A program made the position numbers and the translations under genes. From Chitinophaga qingshengii (GTDB lineage: Bacteria > Bacteroidota > Bacteroidia > Chitinophagales > Chitinophagaceae): a stretch of 64,000 nt of DNA. Numbering within the stretch: the stretch's first letter is position 1; every line of letters starts with the position of its first letter. The notes under the pieces are model-generated. The model had not been told where the DNA came from, searched no databases, and was given only the letters and a program-made list of their open reading frames with translations. The DNA is taken from positions 1,984,001 to 2,048,000 of the forward strand of contig NZ_JACVFC010000001.1 in NCBI RefSeq assembly GCF_014529935.1, in the 5' to 3' direction. Positions 43,038 to 52,043 of the stretch are shown here, one piece after another.

Positions 43038-44494
43038 GCGGGAAGCTGGTATCCTTTACCCTCCGTAACGCCCTTCCAGGTATCGGTGCGGAACGGCGCT
43101 GCCGGCAGTCCTTCCTTGTTAAAGAGATTGCCATCCGCCGCATCATCGGCCCAGTTGTACCGTACCGTTACCGGGGTAGCTACCTGGTCGCTGGACACGA
43201 CTACTTTGCCGTTTATAACCGATGCTTTGGCATAGTGAAACTGTCCGTCAGCACCAGCTACTTCAAACCCTTTCAGGTAACCGTAGCGGTCTTTTACCAT
43301 CAGGCCGGTGCCGGGGTCCGTGAATGATAACCATGCTTTATCTCCCTGGATATCCATGGATTTGAATACCGGTCCGGAAGGGACTACCGGTTTAGCATAT
43401 ACGTTTTTCAGCACATTAAACGCCAGCCTTTTACCCACATCCTGTTTATTCCGGGGATGGATATCATTTCTTTCTCCGATGTCTGTAATCACCGCCATGC
43501 CTGTATTAGGCAGGGACAGCGTCATCGCCTGCGCTTCCCGCAGTTCAGCCCAGGTGCTGCCATTGCGGCTATTTCCTTCTACTTTGCCGTTGTTGGCATC
43601 GAAACTGGCGAGTTGTACAAAATAAAAGGGAAAATCACCTTGTTTCCATTGATTGCGCCAATCGGTGATCATCAGCGGAAAAGATTGACGGTATTGGTAA
43701 GCGCGGCCTGCATTAGCTTCTCCCTGGTACCATATAGCGCCTTTGATACCGAACGGCAGCAGCGGATGGATCATGGCATTAAAAAGGCAAGCCGGATAAC
43801 CATTAGGGCCGGTGATAGAATCAATACCCAGTGGTTCCGACATCATCTGGCGGAAGGTTTCACTACTGAGAAAACCTTTCCGGCTGATCCAGGCTTCCAC
43901 CTGGGTACCGCCCCAGGCCGTATGGATCAGGCCTATCGGCACCTGCAGCTCTTTATGCAATTCACGTCCAAAGAAATAACTCACCGCGCTGAAATTGCCT
44001 ACATTTTCCGGTGTAGCAGGATACCAGCTGGCAGCAGCTACATGTTCCAGCGGTTCTTTGGCTGCCGCTCTTTTTACCGTGAACTCCCGTATCTGCGGGT
44101 AATTGGCGGCCTGTACCTCCTCAGCAGCTTTGGTCACATCTCTTACATGAAATTCCATATTGGACTGTCCTGAGCAGATCCACACATCGCCCATCATCAC
44201 ATTATCGAAGGTGACATTGTTTTTGCCGTTAACCGTCAACACAAAGGGCCCCCCTGCTGCTTCCGGTTTCAGCTTCACCATCCATTTACCGTCGTTACCG
44301 GTTTTAACGGATTGTTTTTGCTCCTTGAACTGTACCGTTACTTTTTCGCCTTTATCGGCCCAGCCCCAGACATAGATGGGTTGGCTGCGCTGCAGGACCA
44401 TCCCGTTGCCAAAAAATTCAGGTAAAGTAACGTTGGCGGATACACTCTCCGCTATTAACAAACAGGCTGCCAGCAGCCAGAACATTCTGATCAT
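43028..44494 (-). CDS. Secreted sialate O-acetylesterase (SGNH hydrolase)
   Basis: A 488-residue periplasmic or secreted esterase that removes acetyl groups from sialic acids or other sugars. Signal peptide residues 1-20 (cut after ESVSA). The nucleophile motif is CSGQSNMEFHV (Ser near residue 110), the second block HTAWGGTQVEAWIS near 190, and the Asp/His motif RNDIHPRNKQDVGKR near 335-350. An Ig-like domain (KVTVQFKEQKQSVKTGNDGK) precedes the catalytic region as usual. No other sialic-acid genes are near, so the substrate is inferred from the family. The gene end sits in an octamer array. Confidence 0.93.
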   Translation of the reverse strand: MIRMFWLLAACLLIAESVSANVTLPEFFGNGMVLQRSQPIYVWGWADKGEKVTVQFKEQKQSVKTGNDGKWMVKLKPEAAGGPFVLTVNGKNNVTFDNVMMGDVWICSGQSNMEFHVRDVTKAAEEVQAANYPQIREFTVKRAAAKEPLEHVAAASWYPATPENVGNFSAVSYFFGRELHKELQVPIGLIHTAWGGTQVEAWISRKGFLSSETFRQMMSEPLGIDSITGPNGYPACLFNAMIHPLLPFGIKGAIWYQGEANAGRAYQYRQSFPLMITDWRNQWKQGDFPFYFVQLASFDANNGKVEGNSRNGSTWAELREAQAMTLSLPNTGMAVITDIGERNDIHPRNKQDVGKRLAFNVLKNVYAKPVVPSGPVFKSMDIQGDKAWLSFTDPGTGLMVKDRYGYLKGFEVAGADGQFHYAKASVINGKVVVSSDQVATPVTVRYNWADDAADGNLFNKEGLPAAPFRTDTWKGVTEGKGYQLPAKK

Positions 44495-44761
44495 GGTTGA
44501 TAAAATTTGCGTGCTTGGTTAGGGGAGAAAAAATACTAAAAAGAAAGTTCCGATGCAAGCTGCTTTTTTCCGGGGGCATATTATCATCGTATAGAAGCTG
44601 CACAGGAGTATGGTAATATTATAGCGTTAATATCATTGTTATGCGCTATTTTTATTACCAAAGATAGTTTGTATGTATGTAGTCACAGACTACCCTATCC
44701 TGGCGGCACAGTCATGTGTTGCCCGTTTTCAAACCAATATCCGACATCGCAAATTTGCTTT

Positions 44762-46693
44762 ATGAGACATCTTCTTTTATGGCTGGCGGCCTTTCTTTTG
44801 CTGACCGGCGCACACGCACAACAGACTCAGAAACCGCCGCTACACGGCAAAAAATGGATGGCCGTTACCGGCAAACCGCTGGCGGCTACTGCCGGCTCCA
44901 TGATTTTTCAACGGGGCGGTAACGCCGTAGACGCTGCCTGCGCCATGCTGGCAGCCACCTGCACCATGTGGGACGTACTCAGCTGGGGTGGAGAAACACA
45001 AGCGCTGATCTACAATCCAAAAACCGGGAAAGTGATTGCCATCAATGCTTTGGGCGTAGCTCCCACCGGCGCTACACCGGCGTTTTTTAAATCCAAAGGT
45101 TACGATTTCCCGCCGGAATATGGTCCCCTGGCGGCTGTCACGCCTGGTACTGCTGGTGGTCTTTGTTATATGCTGGCACAATACGGCACCATGAGCCTGA
45201 AAGAAGTACTGGCGCCGGCCATAGACATGGCGGCCGGTTACCCTATAGAAGCGCAGACCGCCAACAGTATAGAACGCGGTAAAAAATACATTCATCAGTG
45301 GCCTTATAGCAAAGCTGTTTTCCTCACCCATCCGGGAGAAAAAAGGGAAGCACCTGAAGCCGGAGAGTTGTTTGTGCAGAAAGACCTGCTGGCTACCCTC
45401 ACCAAAATGGTGGAAGCAGAACAGGAAGCACTGAAAAAACACAAAAGCCGTAAAGAGGCTATCATGGCGGCATACGACCGCTTCTACAAAGGCGACATTG
45501 CCCGTGAATTTGTACGGGGTTGCCAGGAACAAGGCGGACTCATCACCCTGGAAGACCTGGCCCGCTGGAAGCCTGTTGAAGAAGAGCCTTTACATGTGAA
45601 TTACCGCGGCATTGACGTATATAAACTGCAGGAATGGACACAAGGTCCCATGTTACTGCAAAGCCTCAACATTCTCGAAAATTTCGACCTGAAAGCCATG
45701 GGATATAATTCACCCCAATATATCCATACGCTCTATCAAACGATGAACCTGGCTTTCGCCGACCGCGACTTTTATTATGGAGACCCGTATTTCAATAAGA
45801 ACAGGGCTATCGAAGGGTTACTGAATAAAGACTACGCCAAAGCGAGAGCTAAACAGATATCATCAGACCGCAACGATGCCGGTGCCGGTCCGGGCGATCC
45901 TTATCCCTATATCGGTAAAACCAATCCCTACCTGCATTTCCTGGAAGAGCGCAATGCCTTTATGGATACCAGCAACGGCCGTAAGCCCGGTGGCTTTGTA
46001 CCCAAACACGACGCGACCGGCTTCCGGTCCACCAATGCGCCGGAACAGCTGTACGCGCAGCAGTCAGCCGACAGCGCCTACCATGACCGCCTCTGGCGCG
46101 GTACCACCAGCGTTGAAGCGGCCGATAAAGACGGATGGGTAGTATCTATCACGCCCAGCGGTGGCTGGCTGCCCGCTTGTATCGCCGGCCGCACCGGCAT
46201 CGGTATGAGCCAGCGCCTGCAAAGTTTTGTACTGGATTCCGCCATTTGCCCTTTTAACGTGATAGCACCCGGCAAAAGACCCCGGGTAACACTGACCCCT
46301 TCCATGGCATTAAAAGACGGAAAACCATACCTCTCTTTCGCTGTACAGGGCGGTGATACACAAGACCAGAACCTGCTGCAGTTTCTTTTGAACATGGTAG
46401 ATTTCGGTATGACCGTGCAACAAGCCACAGAAGCTGCGAATATCAATACCAATCAATTATGGTTATCCCTTGGCGGCAGCAAGGTAAGCGACCGTATGCC
46501 CAGGCCGGGAAGCCTGTTACTCAACAGTAATACACCCGAAAAAACGCGTAAAGTCCTGGAAGGCATGGGGTATCATCTCAGTTTTGAAGAACGTACCAGC
46601 GGGCCTATCAACGCTATTTTCCTGGACCGCGCCCACGGCACGTTGTGGGGAGGCAGCAGTAACCATGGCGAAGATTATGGAATAGGCTGGTGA
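44762..46693 (+). CDS. Gamma-glutamyltransferase-family protein, atypical active site
   Basis: A 643-residue exported N-terminal-nucleophile hydrolase. Signal peptide residues 1-19 (cut after AHA, before QQTQKPPL). The large subunit includes GGNAVDAACAMLA. The self-cleavage and catalytic Thr is in RGTTSVEAADKDGWVVS near residue 449, in place of the usual TTHLSV motif. PGKRPRVTLTPSMAL differs from the PNKRPLSSM...P oxyanion motif: the two Ser are absent. The residues that hold the glutamate amino/carboxyl group in E. coli are not seen. The ATG at 44762 starts the signal peptide; an upstream in-frame stretch looks non-coding. The substrate may not be a gamma-glutamyl compound. Confidence 0.88.
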   Translation: MRHLLLWLAAFLLLTGAHAQQTQKPPLHGKKWMAVTGKPLAATAGSMIFQRGGNAVDAACAMLAATCTMWDVLSWGGETQALIYNPKTGKVIAINALGVAPTGATPAFFKSKGYDFPPEYGPLAAVTPGTAGGLCYMLAQYGTMSLKEVLAPAIDMAAGYPIEAQTANSIERGKKYIHQWPYSKAVFLTHPGEKREAPEAGELFVQKDLLATLTKMVEAEQEALKKHKSRKEAIMAAYDRFYKGDIAREFVRGCQEQGGLITLEDLARWKPVEEEPLHVNYRGIDVYKLQEWTQGPMLLQSLNILENFDLKAMGYNSPQYIHTLYQTMNLAFADRDFYYGDPYFNKNRAIEGLLNKDYAKARAKQISSDRNDAGAGPGDPYPYIGKTNPYLHFLEERNAFMDTSNGRKPGGFVPKHDATGFRSTNAPEQLYAQQSADSAYHDRLWRGTTSVEAADKDGWVVSITPSGGWLPACIAGRTGIGMSQRLQSFVLDSAICPFNVIAPGKRPRVTLTPSMALKDGKPYLSFAVQGGDTQDQNLLQFLLNMVDFGMTVQQATEAANINTNQLWLSLGGSKVSDRMPRPGSLLLNSNTPEKTRKVLEGMGYHLSFEERTSGPINAIFLDRAHGTLWGGSSNHGEDYGIGW

Positions 46694-46698
46694 TAATA

Positions 46699-46800
46699 TT
46701 TGGTTATTTGGTTATTTATTTATTTGATTATTTAAAGAACACCCGGGCATCCATTAAATAATCAAATAAATAAATAACTGAATAACTAAATAATCAAATG
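46699..46800. repeat. Octamer inverted-repeat array at GGT/secreted-protein junction
   Basis: The left arm has five in-phase octamers (ATATTTGG, TTATTTGG, TTATTTAT, TTATTTGA, TTATTTAA) and the right arm six (TTAAATAA, TCAAATAA, ATAAATAA, CTGAATAA, CTAAATAA, TCAAATGG). Positions 46711-46735 and 46754-46778 are perfect inverted repeats of 25 bp. The 18-nt centre carries CCCGGG. The right arm includes the TGA stop codon of the next gene. Confidence 0.95.
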
Positions 46801-47495
46801 GTTTTCTGCCATACTTCGTGTATCGGTTCTCCTTTGGAGCTTAATCCGCTGTGGTCCCAGGAGTTGCCTTCCACTTTTCCTTTGAAGCTCAATGCTGCGC
46901 CTACACGGGAATTATCACGGGAGAAGAAATCAATTTTTTCTGTGTATACGCCATTCTGGAAAGTATAGGTACCGCCGCCGGTGCCAAAGAACTCCCCGGT
47001 ATCAGTATTGATAGCCACCCACTGAAAGCGGCTACCGGTAAGAATTTTAACTGTTTTACGGGCGCCGGGTGTGATGGTATTCATTTTCCCGTTCTGTTCC
47101 CGGCCGGTGATTTTCCAGCTGCCTGCCAGCGGACCGTCTCCGTTATCTATGCGGGTCCATTCCACGCGCTGGCCACCACCCTGCGTGGTGATGATTTTTC
47201 CATTGGCATAAGATATAGGCACGTTACCTTCATAACCTACCTGGCTGCGTTCCTCCGTGTTGAATTCTATTTTTATGGACACATCATCACTGCCGGCCGC
47301 TTTCCAGGTACCGCCCATGGTATCAATAAAGCTGGTATCGCTATAGGTGGTGATCGAAAAATATCCCGGTGTAATCAGCAGGATGCTGTTAACACCGCCG
47401 GTGGAGGATTTCCATGCTCCCTGGATATTATCCTGCGTTTTCCCGATGGTCGCAAAGGCGCACAGGAAAGTCAAAAGAAGGCATAATGTTCTCAT
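46794..47495 (-). CDS. Secreted protein with two tandem lipocalin-like domains
   Basis: A 233-residue protein with a signal peptide of about 20 residues (cut before QDNIQGAW). The rest is an internal duplication: repeat 1 (about 22-120) begins NIQGAWKSSTGGV and contains GYFSITTYSD, IEFNTEERSQVGYEG; repeat 2 (about 125-233) begins PLAGSWKITGRE and contains SRFQWVAINTD, IDFFSRDNSRVGAALSFKG. Each GxW start and beta-rich pattern suggests a lipocalin-like or DUF-type beta-barrel that binds small molecules. Function unknown. It lies first downstream in a four-gene reverse-strand group, 30 nt from the GrpB gene. Confidence 0.75.
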   Translation of the reverse strand: MRTLCLLLTFLCAFATIGKTQDNIQGAWKSSTGGVNSILLITPGYFSITTYSDTSFIDTMGGTWKAAGSDDVSIKIEFNTEERSQVGYEGNVPISYANGKIITTQGGGQRVEWTRIDNGDGPLAGSWKITGREQNGKMNTITPGARKTVKILTGSRFQWVAINTDTGEFFGTGGGTYTFQNGVYTEKIDFFSRDNSRVGAALSFKGKVEGNSWDHSGLSSKGEPIHEVWQKTI

Positions 47496-47525
47496 ATAAA
47501 GCTGTTTTATAGTGAAAAATGTAGC

Positions 47526-48110
47526 TTACTTTGTCGCCTTGTTCTGCGCGGTGATGTCCTGCAGTGCGTTTGCTTCCATGCCGGTGTGTGCCAGTATAGC
47601 CGTAATAAACGCCGTTTTCCCTTCTACATAACTGTCAATATCATTCGGATATTTTGCCGCCAGTTCCTGTTTGAGCCGGCCGTATTGCCGGACCGCTTCG
47701 GGATGCTGCCGCAGGTAATTGCGGAGCTGCAAATGGTTTTTCAGACTGGTACAACCTTCCAGGCAAACATACAAATGATGGGCCGGCCATTGGGTACCGC
47801 TGCCATCCCGTGGAACGCCGTCATCATTTCTGCCGAAGGCTTCTCTGCCGGGAATGCCCAGATCGCCCCGCCAGGTATACCCTAATTGCTCCAGTACAGC
47901 CACTACCGGGGGTAAATCAGCCGGCTGCGAAATGAGTATGTCAATATCGAGGATCGGTTTAGCCGGCAGTCCGGGTACCGAAGTACTGCCTACATGTTCT
48001 ATGCCAGTCGTCAGTTTGCCCAGCTGTGCCCGGTATATAGCGGCCAATTGTTCAAAAGTATCGGCCCAGGCAGTGTTGTAGGGCACTACGGTAATAGTTC
48101 GCTGTTCCAT
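47526..48110 (-). CDS. GrpB-family (UPF0157) nucleotidyltransferase-like protein
   Basis: A 194-residue cytoplasmic protein of the GrpB/UPF0157 family, in the nucleotidyltransferase fold. Motifs: VGSTSVPGLPAKPILDIDIL (residues of about 41-60, with the GS and DxD of the fold), REAFGRNDDGVPRDGSGTQW, HHLYVCLEGC and NYLRQHPEAVRQYGRLKQEL near 130-150. No function is established for this group. It lies between the secreted duplicated-domain protein (30 nt) and the SH3-domain gene (54 nt), so it may be in one transcript. Confidence 0.9.
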   Translation of the reverse strand: MEQRTITVVPYNTAWADTFEQLAAIYRAQLGKLTTGIEHVGSTSVPGLPAKPILDIDILISQPADLPPVVAVLEQLGYTWRGDLGIPGREAFGRNDDGVPRDGSGTQWPAHHLYVCLEGCTSLKNHLQLRNYLRQHPEAVRQYGRLKQELAAKYPNDIDSYVEGKTAFITAILAHTGMEANALQDITAQNKATK

Positions 48111-48164
48111 GGCTATCGGTTAGGTGTAATATAAAGATCCTGATTTTTTTGCGGAGACCCGCAG

Positions 48165-48854
48165 TTAAAATCCGTAAAAAATAGCCCTTTGGCTATATTC
48201 ACCGCGATCGAATTGTAATAACACGTCATAACTACCGGCGCCATCGCTGTTGCTGGCCACAATATAAAGCCGGTCGTTTTTCCGGTCGTAGCATACGGAT
48301 GTCAACTCAGGATTCGGGTTATACAAATCGCGTATAGCGTAGTCTGGTACTAACACCGCGCGGTTGCCGATCTGTATGGTAAAGGTATTGTACTGCCAGA
48401 CAGGCAATCCGCCATCACTACCATAAAATATCTTCCCATCAATCTTGTCAATGATAGTATACCCATCCTGCAATCTGTTTTCTATTTTATGGTCCTTTTC
48501 CACAAAAGGTTTTGTGGTAAACATCACTGTTATGGAATCCTGCTGAAATACCACGCTGGAAGTATTCTGCTGCCGGACTTTGACTGACGCAAAGCTATCC
48601 AACGGTATTAAACGGGAACGATGAATATATCCACTGGTGATTTCATGTTTCCGGTAGTATTCCACATGGTGCCATTCCCCTTCCGTTTCCTGTATATAGG
48701 CCACCATGCCATCCAACAACTTACCGATAATTTTTTTAGAGACGCCTGCGCCTTCTCTTACATTCGTGTAACCATCCTTGTCGCGTACGATGGCAAATTG
48801 GGCTTGCAACTGCATTCCCCATAACAATAATACCAGTGCGCTAATAAATTTCAT
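48165..48854 (-). CDS. Secreted SH3-domain protein
   Basis: A 229-residue protein with an N-terminal signal peptide (cut after LQA near residue 18). A bacterial SH3-like domain follows (about 22-85): DKDGYTNVREGAGVSKKIIG, EGEWHHVEYYRKHEITSGYI. The C-terminal 130 residues are beta-rich and unrecognised (IIDKIDGKIFYGSDGG, LTSVCYDRKNDRLYIVASNS). Such SH3 domains often bind cell-wall peptide stems. Its start overlaps the end of the phosphatase gene by 4 nt (ATGA), so the two are translationally coupled. Confidence 0.82.
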   Translation of the reverse strand: MKFISALVLLLWGMQLQAQFAIVRDKDGYTNVREGAGVSKKIIGKLLDGMVAYIQETEGEWHHVEYYRKHEITSGYIHRSRLIPLDSFASVKVRQQNTSSVVFQQDSITVMFTTKPFVEKDHKIENRLQDGYTIIDKIDGKIFYGSDGGLPVWQYNTFTIQIGNRAVLVPDYAIRDLYNPNPELTSVCYDRKNDRLYIVASNSDGAGSYDVLLQFDRGEYSQRAIFYGF

Positions 48855-49897
48855 CGTTTCGTATTAATTGAAGGTGGGAAATCTATCGGTGCCAGTCCCA
48901 TTGCTATCGCCAGCTGATTGATTTTCTCCGGCGTTAGCAGGCTTTTCTGCAGATCTTCCACTTTCAGGTTTTGTTGACTGCTTTTAAATAAATACGTTTT
49001 AAACGGATATTGGTTGGCCTCCCGGCTGAATGTTTCCCGGCCGGCTTCCAATAGTTTGCCGGCAAAGGTATCGAGTTTTTCTTTCAGCACCGGAAAGAGC
49101 GCTTCCAGCCGGAGCAGGCCCTGATGTACCTGATCCAGGTAGCTACGGGCTGCCGGTTCTTCTATATAAGCCAGTTTATCCAGCTGCCGCTTTATGGCCG
49201 TTAATTCCATCTCTCCCCAGTTTTTTGCCTGCAACACCGGCACCTGCCATTGCTGTTGTTCCGTTTTCCAGTAATCCTGTTCACACGCCACCTGGTGAAT
49301 GATAAACCCCGGCAACTCCACTGCTGTAAGGTAACCACCATGACAGCAGCCGGTATCGATACCATAGGTATTGTTATGCACCAGGGGCTGATTCCCTACT
49401 ACCCGATGGCCATAAATGACCGGCTTCTCCCCCATATACTTATCTGCCCAGTTAGCCTCCGGGTATTTTTTCTCCAGGTATTTTTCGCCGGCGGTAGCGC
49501 CACAAAGCACGTCCTCCCGCTGCGTTGCCAAGGGTACATCGTGTTCCAGGGCAGCATGTACGATGATGGCCTCCGGCGTTTCGTAATAATAGGGCAGTTG
49601 CGCCGCCCATTCCAGGAATGCCGGATACTCCGCTCCCAGCTGCAATTTGACAATATCCTGTGCATAATTGAGCACTCCGTTCAGGTGTTTACGCTCGTGG
49701 TTGCCCATCAGGACGATGGAATGGGGCCGCTGCCGGAAATAATGGTATACTTCCTTCGATTTGTTGCCACGGTCCACAATATCGCCCAGGGAGATCAGCA
49801 CATCATCATCTGTAAGGCCTATCTGCCGGGTTAACATCATCAGCTCATCGAAACAACCGTGGATATCTCCGATGATAAAATGGCGAACTGTTTTCAT
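48851..49897 (-). CDS. Metallophosphoesterase (Ser/Thr phosphatase/ApaH-like)
   Basis: A 348-residue cytoplasmic enzyme with the metal-binding motifs of the PPP/calcineurin family: GDIHGCF (residues of about 10-16), GDIVDRG (38-44) and GNHERKHLNG (65-74), then GHRVVGNQP and DTGCCHGGYLTAV for the later metal His residues. A helical C-terminal extension of about 120 residues is not known to me. The substrate could be a phosphoprotein or a dinucleoside polyphosphate. First gene of the group with the SH3-domain gene; translationally coupled with it. Confidence 0.9.
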   Translation of the reverse strand: MKTVRHFIIGDIHGCFDELMMLTRQIGLTDDDVLISLGDIVDRGNKSKEVYHYFRQRPHSIVLMGNHERKHLNGVLNYAQDIVKLQLGAEYPAFLEWAAQLPYYYETPEAIIVHAALEHDVPLATQREDVLCGATAGEKYLEKKYPEANWADKYMGEKPVIYGHRVVGNQPLVHNNTYGIDTGCCHGGYLTAVELPGFIIHQVACEQDYWKTEQQQWQVPVLQAKNWGEMELTAIKRQLDKLAYIEEPAARSYLDQVHQGLLRLEALFPVLKEKLDTFAGKLLEAGRETFSREANQYPFKTYLFKSSQQNLKVEDLQKSLLTPEKINQLAIAMGLAPIDFPPSINTKR

Positions 49898-50148
49898 ACG
49901 GTCAAGGGTATACTACGCAAGATACATTTATTCTCCGGCCGGCGTCTATATGAAATACCGGATTTTTTGTCGTATTATGGCAGTCAGTAACCACGTTTCA
50001 GGGTAATGGAAAACGAACAATGAAGCTACTGGCCGCCATCAACCCGGCCATATAAAGTTTCTGTTAAGACTGGCGCATGGCAGATAAATATGCCAGAGGA
50101 GATACTACTTTTATTTTTTGTTTTTTCTTTAACGGCGCATTGCAGTAC

Positions 50149-50793
50149 ATGATCTCAGGAAAAGATTTAAAGAAAGAATGGGGGGAATTTGCCACACAGG
50201 AAAGCCAGAAAGCTTTTCACAGCATTTACATGCACTATTTCCACTACCTGTCTTACCTTGGACTGAAAAAAGGTTTCGGCAGTGAACAGGTGAAAGATAC
50301 CATCAATGATGTTTTTCTGAAGCTGTGGGAAAGCCGGCAAAAACTGCAACAGGTACAGCATTTCCATAATTATATCCTCACTATTTTCCTGCGGACGCTT
50401 TTCCGGCAGGACAACCTGGATATAGACACCACCGTTATAGCCGGCGAAACACCGGACTGGCTGCTGACGGCTTCCGCCGAAGAGCAGCTGATTGCCCGGG
50501 AACAAAGCGTGCAGCTACATAAAACCGTCAGCCAACACCTGGAGAACCTGCCCTCCCGGCAACGGCAGATGATCTACCAGAAATTTTTCCTGAACCTGTC
50601 CTATGCTGAGATAGCCACCGCCAACGGGGTGTCTGTCAATACGGTGTACAATACCATCTACAAAACACTGGACAAGCTAAAATCCAGTATCAATAAGGAA
50701 TTGATCACAGCGCTGATCTACCTGCTTTTTTTCTCCCACATTTTATTTTCTCAGGGAGTAGTGAAAATGGATTTTTTCTCCCTCTATTTATAA
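50149..50793 (+). CDS. ECF-type RNA polymerase sigma factor (1)
   Basis: A 214-residue ECF sigma factor. Region 2 is GFGSEQVKDTINDVFLKLWE at about residue 40 and LQQVQHFHNYILTIFLRTLF; region 4 is LENLPSRQRQMIYQKFFLNLSYAEIATANGVSVNTVYNTIY near 145-185. The C-terminal 30 residues are strongly hydrophobic (LITALIYLLFFSHILFSQG), which may bury the end against the membrane or partner. The ATG at 50149 gives MISGKDLKKEW; an in-frame ATG at 50077 adds 24 unlikely residues. The FecR gene starts 15 nt later and susC-2/susD-2 follow, the usual cell-surface signalling layout. Confidence 0.93.
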   Translation: MISGKDLKKEWGEFATQESQKAFHSIYMHYFHYLSYLGLKKGFGSEQVKDTINDVFLKLWESRQKLQQVQHFHNYILTIFLRTLFRQDNLDIDTTVIAGETPDWLLTASAEEQLIAREQSVQLHKTVSQHLENLPSRQRQMIYQKFFLNLSYAEIATANGVSVNTVYNTIYKTLDKLKSSINKELITALIYLLFFSHILFSQGVVKMDFFSLYL

Positions 50794-50807
50794 ACAGCGT
50801 ATGATTT

Positions 50808-51983
50808 ATGTCTGAGAAAGACTTCTCTTACCTCGTTCAGGACGAGCGGTTCATTAACTACTGCCTGCAGCGGAACGCCGCAGATGTACAGTATTGGGAA
50901 GAACGGCTCCGTGAAGACCCTATGCTGGCCAGGGAAGTCGCAGCACTGAAGCCGCTGGTACAGGCACTCGCTACCGCTTCGCCACAACAGGAAGCGCAGC
51001 AGCAATGGGAGCAACTGCAACAACGACTGTCCGCCTCGCCTGCCGTGCCTCCGCGGAAAAGCCGCCTGGCAGCTTATCGCTGGCCTGCCGCTGCTGCCGT
51101 ACTGGCGTTACTGCTATGGGGCGCCTGGTGGCTGAAACGACCGGCAGTAATACCAGTACCCGTAACACAAAAAAATACCCCGCAAGATATTCCGGCCGGC
51201 GGTAACAAAGCCACCCTCACCCTCGCCAACGGCGCCCGTATCCTGCTCGACGAGGCCGCTAATGGCGCCGTCGCCAGTCAGGGCGGTATCCAAATTCATA
51301 AAACGGCTAACGGTCAACTGGTATACACCCTTGCTGCCAACAACCCAGCTGCCGATACCGGCTACAATACCATACAAACACCTAAAGGCGGTCAATACCA
51401 GGTAAACCTGCCGGATGGCAGTAAGGTATGGCTCAATGCCGCTACCACGCTGACTTTCCCGGCAGCCTTCGGCCCCGGCGGACGCACCGTGACGCTTAAC
51501 GGGGAAGCCTACTTTGAAGTAGCGGCCCTTCCTCACGCCCAACCATTTACCGTTCAGGTAAATGACCTGACCGTCGGCGTATTGGGCACCACGTTTAATG
51601 TAATGGGGTACAGCGACGAAAAAAATATCCGTACTACGCTGTTGACAGGCGCTGTGCGCGTTAGCCGGGGCAATACCAGTAATGTGCTGCAGCCCGGCCA
51701 GCAAGCTATCGGCAATAGTTTGCAGGTACAGGCAGCAGATACCGAAGAAGCCATCGCCTGGAAAAACGGCATGACTGTTTTCACCAATGCCGATATACAC
51801 AGCATCATGCGGCAAATAGCCCGCTGGTATGATGTGGAGGTTGTTTACCGAGGAGACATCCCACAGCGGCTCTTCACAGGCAAAATACCCCGCGATGCCA
51901 ATGTATCCAAAGTGTTGAAGATTCTTGAACTAAGCAATATTCATTTTACAATAGAAGACAGAAAGATTATTGTCACACCTTAA
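50808..51983 (+). CDS. FecR-type anti-sigma factor (2)
   Basis: A 391-residue inner-membrane regulator that binds the sigma factor and relays the transporter signal. Cytoplasmic N-terminal domain of about 85 residues (YLVQDERFINYCLQRNAADV), one membrane segment near 88-108 (WPAAAAVLALLLWGAWWL), the FecR domain (about 190-300: GGQYQVNLPDGSKVWLNAAT, GEAYFEVAALPHAQPFTV, VLGTTFNVMGY), and a C-terminal STN-like DUF4974 domain (DIHSIMRQIARWYDVEVVYR, KILELSNIHFTIEDRKIIVT). Located 15 nt after the sigma gene and 176 nt before susC-2. Full-length form, unlike the orphan FecR at 33.6 kb. Confidence 0.93.
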   Translation: MSEKDFSYLVQDERFINYCLQRNAADVQYWEERLREDPMLAREVAALKPLVQALATASPQQEAQQQWEQLQQRLSASPAVPPRKSRLAAYRWPAAAAVLALLLWGAWWLKRPAVIPVPVTQKNTPQDIPAGGNKATLTLANGARILLDEAANGAVASQGGIQIHKTANGQLVYTLAANNPAADTGYNTIQTPKGGQYQVNLPDGSKVWLNAATTLTFPAAFGPGGRTVTLNGEAYFEVAALPHAQPFTVQVNDLTVGVLGTTFNVMGYSDEKNIRTTLLTGAVRVSRGNTSNVLQPGQQAIGNSLQVQAADTEEAIAWKNGMTVFTNADIHSIMRQIARWYDVEVVYRGDIPQRLFTGKIPRDANVSKVLKILELSNIHFTIEDRKIIVTP

Positions 51984-52043
51984 CCATCCATCCTGACATG
52001 AAATAGCACTACGACACCAATATTTTCATGCCGTTCAAAAAAA

